A DNA stretch of 64,000 nucleotides from Anaspis maculata. Its lineage: Eukaryota > Arthropoda > Insecta > Coleoptera > Scraptiidae. The translations under genes and the position numbers were made by a program. Position 1 is the stretch's first letter. Each line of letters starts with the position of its first letter. The notes beneath the pieces were generated by a model that saw only the letters and a list, made by a program, of their open reading frames with translations, did not search any database and had not been told where the DNA came from. Positions 56,741 through 64,000 of this stretch are shown here, piece by piece. The stretch is taken from positions 64,105,416 to 64,169,415 of the forward strand of contig OX421966.1 of the NCBI GenBank assembly GCA_949128115.1, in the 5' to 3' direction.

Positions 56741-58716
56741 TTACAACTGCCGCTGTGTTCCCATCGTCGACTTCTTAAGTAAAATTTGAAAATAATACAA
56801 AATCAGAAGATATTCATGTAGCGAGGTTTGATAGCAGATGATGATAACTCCTTCTGGCAGTTCTATGCGCATCACGTCGTCGTATAGAAGATTCCAAAGT
56901 GCTGGGCTCGAAACTGAACCCTGTGGAACGCCTCCGCCAACCTCTCTGCTCTCCGTTTTGTTCACTTCGATTTTTCTCCAGGTGAAGTATGATTCCACAA
57001 TATTCATCAGATATGAAGATTTCTTCCTTTTTTCCATTTTCTCAATAATTTTTTCCCATGAGACCGCGTATTGAATGCGTTTTTGACGAGGTTTTTGATG
57101 TCGAGGTGTATCATCGTACACCAATGACTCCTTCCGCTCTTCGCAATTTCCTGCACTTTTTGGATTGCATGTATTGATGTTTTCTTCTTTCTGAAGCCGA
57201 ACTGAAGAGGGTGGAGGTCTCCTGTCTTCTTTATTTCGTCATTGAGCCTCTTCAAAATCAAATTCTCATAAACTTACCCTATCGCGTCGAGCAAGCAAAC
57301 GGGTCTGTAAGATTTGCCTCCGGTCCCAGGCTTCGCCGGTTTCTCGATTAAAATTAGTTCTGCCACTTTCCATTTGTCTGGAAAATTGTTCTCTTTCAGA
57401 AATCTACCGAAGAGTTTCTTGGAGTATGTTATGTTGTTTCGTATTATTTGTCTCATGGTTTCAGGTGGAATTCCGTCCGGTCCCGGAGCCTTTCCACTTC
57501 GGGTGTCAGCAGCTTGGTCGATGCTGAAATTTTCATTGGTTCCCCCTAAAAAGAATTTTTCAAATTCTTGTGTCCTTTCTCCGGCAGTCGATGTTATTTA
57601 AGGATGCGGGATTTTCTGCTGTGCTTTGACGATTCTGTATTCATCTCCGAAAATATCTATGTTCAGGTTGTTACAAATTTCCACCCATTTGTTGTTGACT
57701 TGAAATAAAAATCTTCACTTTGAGGTCTTTTTTCGCCTCTTTGTATTCTGTTTTCAGGTTTTCGCGAATCTCTGGATCTCTGGTGGCTGTTAAAAACCTC
57801 CTTCGTTTCAGCTTCACCATTTTGACTGTGTCCTCGATTTCCTTGTTCCACCGGTATGGCATCCTATAGTCTTCGTCGCACTTGGCCTTCGGAGTAGTCT
57901 GTCCGTAGGCTTTGTCTATCATGTCAGCGCATTTTGAAGCGTTCATCGATCGACCGTCCTTGGATCTTTGGAGTAGTGCCTCCGTATTTGTGGCGCCACG
58001 TTTCCAACGTATATTTTTTGTGTTTAAATTTTTGTCTAGTGGGTTCATGAAGATTAATTGGTGAACGCTGAGTGATTCATCCTGTAGGACCTTCCATACT
58101 GTGTTGTGTGTGACCACTTTGTCGTTGACGATGGTTAGGTCGATATAAGATGTGCCTGTAGCTCTTACCAATGTTGGCATTCGTCCGTCGTTGAGGACGA
58201 CGAGCTGGTTTGATTCGCACCAGTCCAGTACTTCTGTTATTTCCGTCTGTGCAACGTTTTCAAGACCCTCCGTTTGTGTTCCTACCATCACGGTTCCTTT
58301 GTTTTCTCGTATTTTGGATTGTTTCGCTCAATGTTTTCATGATTTTTGCTTCTTCGTGTGAGGCGAACCGTTCATCAAGCACCCTGTTCAAGAAACTGTT
58401 GATCCTCTTGACCTTCATTCTAAAAGAGCAGTCCTTCAGTCTGCTTGCTACGTCCTTGATTTCTCTTTTGGTATTTGTGTTGTTTTTGACCAGCGTGGTC
58501 AGCTTCTCGATATCGTCAAGAGCTTCGACAAGTACTCGTTCGAGGTACTCTCTGTCATCCTTGTCTTTTCTGAGCGTCTCTTCTGTATCTTTTTTCTTCT
58601 TTGTTCTTTTTCCTTCTTTATTAGATCCTCGGGAGAGCTGTCAATCTCTCTTATCTCTCTTCCGTCCCCTGTGCTTGAAACACAAAGAGAGTTGGGCCCA
58701 GTACTGGGTCTTTTAG
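56741..58716 (-). mobile_element. R1-like non-LTR retrotransposon relic with internal deletion
   Basis: On the minus strand, 58716-58300 reads a lysine- and glutamate-rich coiled-coil-like ORF1 piece. It then joins directly to the C-terminal third of an AP-type endonuclease (58291-57671: LDWCESNQLVVLNDGRMPT, GTSYIDLTIVND, DESLSVHQLIF). In that piece, the usual catalytic SDH is replaced by SVH. RT follows in fragments: PDKWKVAELILIEKPAKPG with YRPVCLLDAIG (57456-57274), LHPLQFGFRKKKTSIHAIQK (57261-57007), and GGGVPQGSVSSPALWNLLYD with ELPEGVIII (57124-56741). The copy stops before the YADD motif. Stops and frame changes break it. The gap between ORF1 and endonuclease means an internal deletion. 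Confidence 0.85.
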
Positions 58717-58770
58717 GATATCTTTGTCCTCAGGCATCGACTGTGACCTCTGTCTTGGTGGAGTTCTTTT

Positions 58771-58850
58771 TGACCTGACCTGGCCTGACATTACCTGACC
58801 TGACCTGACCTGTCCTGACCTGACCTGACCTGCCCTGACCTGACCTGACC
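58771..58850. repeat. (ACCTG)n pentanucleotide run, copy 1
   Basis: About 16 imperfect TGACC/ACCTG units. Minus-strand frames with repeated GQVRSGQ residues come from this run. Confidence 0.9.
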
Positions 58851-59812
58851 ATCCACGGCCAGCCACTGCGTAATGAGTACCTGCGTTCTTTTGAACAAGG
58901 GGTGATAGTAATATTGCAGTCAGTTTGGGGCGGAATGCTTACCACATCTTCCCGTATTGTGAGGAGGTACGCCGCTAACGGCTAGCCAAAAAAAGGTACA
59001 TAAGCTTTAACCTTCCGCTTTATAGGCTAAGTTCCTCGATGGGATGTTCACTTGGGAGTTGATGAATTGGGCTACTTCATCCACATGAAACCGGTACCTT
59101 GAAATTAGGCTCTTCCATTGATTTCGTTACTGCTGCTGTTGATAAATTTTTATAAGAGTCATCAATAATTTTTATAAGAGCACTGGTTCTGTGTGCATGA
59201 AGTGACTCAATTAATCAACTTTCGACATATGATTACCAAATTCACTATGCTGGGAAGAGACTGACAGAATTCCAAACAAAATTATATTAGAATTACTTGA
59301 AACTTCGAAGTTCCAGTTCGAAATATGTATGTATTTGAGTCTGTCTTGAGTTCCGATTAAAACTTGGAAATGCTTGGTTTTAGTATCTCTCCTGGTATTA
59401 TCGCGGGACTTCAACCTTTACTAGGAAATCCTGATATTATCTCGTGAAATGTGAATTCAGAGAAATCCAGAGTTTATCTCGGAATGATTATGATTGCTTT
59501 AATCATTCTAAGAATTTTCATTTGAAACCATTACGAATCTGGGAATTTTCGATATTTTCTCGACATGATTTCAAAAATTCTGAGGCTCTCTTGGAAATTC
59601 CGACGTTATTCCAAGCTCAAACTTGAACTTACAACTCGACCTCCACCGGAATCAAAATTTTTGAAACTGTCTCAAAAATTTGGAAATATTCCAGGAATGA
59701 CAAGTTTATCTCGCAAATTGAGACTTGAACTCGCAATTTCCAAAATTGAATAACTTTGAAATTTAGACTTTCACCTCGAAAATTCTGAGCGTGACTATCT
59801 TTTCTAGAGACC

Positions 59813-59868
59813 TTGACCTGACCTAACCTGACCTGACCTGACCTGACCTGACCTGTCCTGACCTGACC
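59813..59868. repeat. (ACCTG)n pentanucleotide run, copy 2
   Basis: About 11 units of CCTGA/ACCTG lie at the start of the second copy of the 1,018-bp duplication. Confidence 0.9.
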
Positions 59869-60839
59869 ATCCATGGCCAGCCACTGCGTAATGAGTATCT
59901 GCGTTCTTTTGAACAAGGGGTGATAGTAATATTGCAGTCAGTTTGGGACGGAATGCTTACAACATCTTCCCGTATTGTGAGAAGGTACGCCGCTAACGGC
60001 TAGCCAAAAAAAAGTACATAAGCTCTAACCTTCCGCTTTATAGGCTAAGTTCCTCTATGGAATGTTCATTTGGGAGTTGATGAATTGAGCTACTTCATAC
60101 ACATGAAACCGGTACCTTGGAATTAGGCTTTTCCATTGATTTTGTTACTGCTGCTGTTGATAAATTTTCATAAGAGTCATCAATAATTTTTATAAGAGTC
60201 ACTGGTTCTGTGTGCATGAAGTGACTCAGTTCATCAACTTTCGACATATGATTACCAAATTTACTATGCTGGGAAGAGACTGAATGAATTCCAAACAAAA
60301 TTATATTAGAATTACTTGGAACTTCGAAGTTCCAGTTCGAAATATGTATGAATTTGAGTCTGTCTTGAGTTCCGACTTGGAAATACTCGGCTTCAGTATC
60401 TCTCCTGGTGTTATCGCGGTATTTCAACCTTCACTAGGAAATCCTGATATTATCTCGTGAAATGTGAATTCCGAGAAATCCAGAGTTTATCTCGGAATGA
60501 TCGGTTCAATCATTCTAAGAATTTCCATTTGGAACCATCATGAAACCGAGAAGTTTCGATATTTTCTCGACATTATTTCAAAAATTCTGAGGCTCTCTCG
60601 GAAATTCCGACGTTATTCGAAGCTCAAACTTTAACTCACAACTCCACCTCCACCAGAATAAATTTTTTTGAAACTGTCTCAAAAATTCGGAAATATTCTA
60701 GGAATGACAAGTTTATCTCGGAAATTCAGACTTGAACTCGCAATTTCCAAAATTAAATAACTTTGGAACTCAGACTTTCACCTCGAAAATTCTGAGGGTG
60801 GGTATCTTTTCTAGAGACAAGTATCATATAATAAATGAA

Positions 60840-61190
60840 TTAATTGATCAACGGAAGTTATGGAACGATGGTTCAAGGGTTGGTTATATCGAATGAAAGA
60901 ACGTTAGATCGTTTGATCGAATCACCATAAAACCGCGAGACTTGAAGACTGATAAACGGAAGGACAGATGAAATGATGGACCGATAGATGGCAGGATCGA
61001 AAGATCGCAAGACCGATAGATCATTAGACTGAACGAACAAGGGATTGGTGGGTCCATAAATCTATGCAGCAATGATTCAGTAGAATAGATAAAACGGTGG
61101 ATTGATATATCGACTAATTGGAAGACCAAAATAGCTCAAGATCTAAAAATCTAAGGAGTGAATTATTTTTGATAGATTGAAGGATCGAAA
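60840..61190. repeat. GATCGA-rich low-complexity stretch
   Basis: Loose repeats of GATCGAAAGATCG, ACCGATAGATC, GATAGATTGAAGG and similar occur every 10-15 bases with no fixed period. Confidence 0.5.
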
Positions 61191-61194
61191 GGCG

Positions 61195-61635
61195 TAGAAC
61201 AGCAAGCTCGCGAAACCAAAAGACTTATGCCCATGAGCTTAATAACAGCAACCGCATATGAGTTCACTCGGGTAGGAATGCCATGTCTTCTTTCAACGTA
61301 GTAAGTAGTACCATCGGCGGAGCAGTAAAATGCCAACATTTTTTCACAAATGGAGTTTTCCGTGAAGATCTGCATTCAAGGTTGGTGAAGCTGAACTTTC
61401 CGTGACAGTCAACGTTCCAAATTACTTTTACTAGCTATGTACGACCAGCATTCCCATCACGTTTCCAGTGGAAGGTAACCTTGAACAAAAAACTTGGTAG
61501 TTCACACAAAATAATGAAGATATAGTCAACATTTCTTTTGCAAAATCATTCTTGATGAGATTTCATCTTCTGTGTGTGGTGCATTTAATACCGATGCAAC
61601 CTCCTACAATCAAAGACAAGTTATACGAAAATCAC
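61195..61635. other. Stretch without a recognised gene
   Basis: I see no exon or repeat that I can support. Confidence 0.4.
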
Positions 61636-61855
61636 CATCACTTCAACTGACCAGAACCTACCCACTGACATGCGTTTCGTCCACAACACAACCACCGCGC
61701 AGACGCAGAAATTCTGGAACACGCGGAAATCACCAACATTTTTAAATTCATGCTTGCCATACTTCATACACCACAAATCGTTCACGTCGTTAGAAAAACT
61801 TCAACTGACCAGACCATGATCACTAACATGCGTTTCATTCAAAGCACAACTTGCG
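61636..61855. repeat. Two direct copies of a ~160-bp unit
   Basis: CTTCAACTGACCAGA...ACTGACATGCGTTTC...CACAAC at about 61638 recurs at about 61799 as CTTCAACTGACCAGA...ACTAACATGCGTTTC...CACAAC, an offset of 161. Confidence 0.65.
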
Positions 61856-61859
61856 GAGT

Positions 61860-62090
61860 TCAAGTAGGTATGCTTCCTTAAACGGGAAACCACATCATCG
61901 ATCCACCTTTTCTTGCCACCTGTCCACCATCAGTCGCTTCCGTTCGTGGCCAATCGCAAAAGCCCCGCGAAGTGGACTCTCACCGCCCACGATAGCAACG
62001 CTTTCATTAAGGCCCGGGCCTATGAGAGACTGCCAGCAATATAAAGTTTTGTGGGTCCCAGTTGATGATGTATAAAAAAAATTGCTCAAA
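61860..62090 (-). mobile_element. Possible non-LTR retrotransposon tail (weak)
   Basis: The minus strand reads ESVAIVGGESPLRG, then HERKRLMVDRWQEKVDR. In R1/Jockey-type ORF2 proteins a 'GxxPxxLLAxERxx...W(Q)E(x)WD' segment lies after the RT domain. The resemblance is short and not backed by further motifs. Confidence 0.25.
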
Positions 62091-62094
62091 ATAA

Positions 62095-64000
62095 TCTCAC
62101 CGTTGGTACCAGTATCAATGCTGAGGATGGTAGTGCCAACTGGAATACTAAAAAAATCCCAGATCGATATAGATCTTGAGGCCGTAAGCTGAAGTTCGAT
62201 GCGTCTCCTAGGCTGAAACTTTCTTGATTCCTAGTGACAGGCAATGTCTAAAATGTCATTCCGTTAGTTTTGTAAGACAATTAGTACCGTCAGATAATTG
62301 CAGATGGCAGATACTTTCACAGTGTACAGCAGTTGTAAAAAAACAAAACAGAAAATATTGGTTAAACGTAAATGTTTCTATACAAGGTGAGTCAGGAGCA
62401 TCTTGTCGGATGAAACCTTTTTAAATTTTTGGCCCAATCTTAAATGGAGTCTGAGCCACGTACGTAATTTTCATAATCATGTCAACAGGAGTGACATAAT
62501 AAGCTGTGATAATTAGTGGAGCTCTAGCTCTTCAAGTAGCTTCATCTGTCTCAAGAGGTTACACCTATAAACTTTCTAGTATACAGCAGAGCTCAATTAA
62601 CGTGAATGGCTCATATTATTCAACCGGCCTCCCGCAAGACAAGCTTCTCCCTTTCAAAGTTCTCCTGTTTGCGGAGCTTGAAATCTCGCGGAGGTGGCTC
62701 AAAGCCGCCTCTCGTCGTGCAGACACAAACTTTTTTGCGATGCAGGTGTAATTGCCTTTTTCCTGCTTTATACAGTGTTACCCCGCGCTGACCCTACCCC
62801 ATTACCATAATAAAATCAAGGTAAGTGCCTCGGCTCGTAAAGTGGCGTTTTATGGCGGGGCGTTTTGAAGAGACGACTTCAAAGGACTGTGGTGGCGGAA
62901 GGATACAAGGATAATGAAAGAGAAGAGCATAATTCCTGGCGGTCGGTGGTGGTGGCCGGAGAGTTTACACAGGACAGCCCCGCGTGCTCAATTCCTCTCT
63001 TCTTCCTCGCGGGAGCGGCAACTTCAAATTTTATCGCGGCATCACTTTCAATTTCACCAATTAGCCAGGTGATTAGCGGGCCCGATTTCGGTGGCAATAT
63101 AATCCCCTTTTGTTTTACGTCACTTTTGGCGTTTCATTGGCATTTAAGCGTCCATCAAAGGGAATGACAGTATGATTTGCCTTATTGCTGAGTAAAACGG
63201 GCTTTAAACTCGACAGGTAAAAATCCAATAAACTACAATTATTTATGTTAATCATTACAAGAACGTGACAACTGTCGGGATATAATAAATTTTATCGGTT
63301 ACATAACTGACGCGCGTAGGTAAGTTACAAGAGAGGTTTCCTTAAGTTACGACCTACTCAATATACAATTTTGACCTTGACTGGTGTCTTTATGTACCTT
63401 TTTGTTCTAGTCCCACGATACTTCATCATCCAGTTCAGCACCCAGAGTAAACTGAACGGCGCTATACACAAAGAGAGTTTCTTTTTATGTATAGGTATCT
63501 CGGATCCGTATAGCCTCGTCCATCAATGTCAATTCAACAATCGCCCGATAAATTGACCAATTGTCTAACTTTAATGTTTCCCGTGGCCGAAAGCGCCCTC
63601 TGGGGGTATTTTATTTCACCCCACGGGGGGGTGACGGAAGCAGGCTGCGCCGGGTGGAAAGAGTATAGGGACGCCGCACGCGGGGCGACGCCGAAGCTAT
63701 TAATCCACTCGCAGGGCAGGAAACACGATCCAAATTGACACATTTTCAGCGACAGCAGGATAACCTCCTCCTGCTTCCTCCCCTGCCAGAGCCGGAGCCA
63801 TCGGAGGACTCTTTGCATTCCTATAAATAGCTCGCGGAAGGGAACCGAAACGGGAAAACTTTCCGACGCGGCTAAAAATAGACGTTTGTGTGTCTATATG
63901 GGAAAAGTCCTTCGAACTTTGTATGTGATAAACCCCAGAAACTGGGTTACACAGGACGCAGGAAGCGACGGTAACGAAAACGGACGGGAATGGAAAATCC
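62095..64000. other. Mostly unique, CpG-richer end of window
   Basis: No gene is supported. 62840-63160 and 63560-63870 are GC-richer than the background and unique-looking, with overlapping chance frames on both strands. TATAAATAG at 63822-63830 is a reasonable TATA box, but no initiator-type motif stands 25-35 bases after it, so I do not call a promoter. Confidence 0.4.

Larger units (their letters stand above)
58771..60824. repeat. Tandem duplication of a 1,018-bp segment
   Basis: Copy 1 runs about 58771-59812 and copy 2 about 59813-60824. ATCCACGGCCAGCCACTGCG at 58851 matches ATCCATGGCCAGCCACTGCG at 59869, an offset of 1,018. Both carry GAACAAGGGGTGATAGTAAT, GGTACGCCGCTAACGGCTAG, CTGGGAAGAGACTGA and GAAATTCCGACGTTATTC in the same order with few changes. 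Each starts with an ACCTG run. Minus frames 59211-59414 and 60095-60427 are the same sequence read twice and are not genes. Confidence 0.9.

Noticed and set aside
59211..60427. Similar minus-strand frames containing HISNWNFEVSSNSNIILFG-like residues
   Set aside because: They are the same DNA in both copies of the 1,018-bp duplication and are not conserved as protein beyond what the DNA similarity explains.
1..64000. Integrated virus, CRISPR array or bacterial operon
   Set aside because: No capsid, polymerase or other viral-type frame was recognised beyond ordinary retrotransposon relics, no spacer-repeat array is present, and the gene structure is intron-bearing eukaryotic.
1..64000. tRNA or rRNA genes
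   Set aside because: I saw no cloverleaf-compatible box A/box B pair or rRNA-like stretch by eye. A covariance-model scan would be needed to exclude them.

Overview
This is a eukaryotic, almost certainly arthropod (insect) nuclear window: AT-rich, intron-bearing, with insect-style core promoter motifs (TCAGTC initiators) and many short inverted-repeat elements and decayed transposons. Runs such as TAGGTACCTA recur (near 3720, 16420-16445 and 24200). I suspect a sternorrhynchan hemipteran but cannot prove it. There is no bacterial gene organisation, CRISPR array or recognisable virus. Gene density is very low; most short open frames are chance frames inside repeats.

Genes. The one complete gene is a carboxylesterase of 8 exons (16614-18737, + strand). 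Its exons join into 561 codons (560 residues plus stop) with all splice phases matching. It has a signal peptide, catalytic residues S208-E337-H459, and a C-terminal KDEL that should keep it in the endoplasmic reticulum. Just upstream (15594-15926) lies the broken 3' end of a second copy, ending in the same KDEL code; a 2.2-kb foldback element sits immediately before it. A second real coding piece is a 600-nt internal exon at 55651-56250 of a protein I do not recognise. A TATA-less promoter (initiator plus downstream element) is plausible near 36033.

Layout. 1-13 kb: tandem repeats (about 120 bp, 273 bp, 74 bp and a GC-rich 30-mer), an 859-bp hAT-type element with a perfect 8-bp target duplication, and TA-flanked or palindromic foldback elements. 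13-19 kb: foldback element, esterase relic, esterase gene. 19-22.2 kb: a dense field of AACCGGTT-like motifs containing a 281-bp inverted repeat identical in both arms. 22.2-22.6 kb: non-LTR retrotransposon tail. 26-31.3 kb: an approximately 95-bp satellite split by a block holding a Ty3/gypsy pol relic and a long minisatellite. 31.9-33.2 kb: nested foldback element, Tc1-like transposase relic and a 257-bp element inside it. 38.3-40.9 kb: degenerate array with a 1.3-kb palindrome. 42.7-47.2 kb: two large tandem arrays, the second switching orientation. 49.9-53.6 kb: MITE, minisatellite and foldback. 56.7-58.7 kb: R1-like retrotransposon relic. 58.8-60.8 kb: a 1,018-bp tandem duplication with ACCTG runs. 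61-64 kb: mostly unique sequence.

Nothing suggests that the genes work together as a pathway. The window is one detoxification- or metabolism-type esterase locus, parts of one or two other genes, and a large, layered repeat landscape. All identities are by eye; no database search was run.
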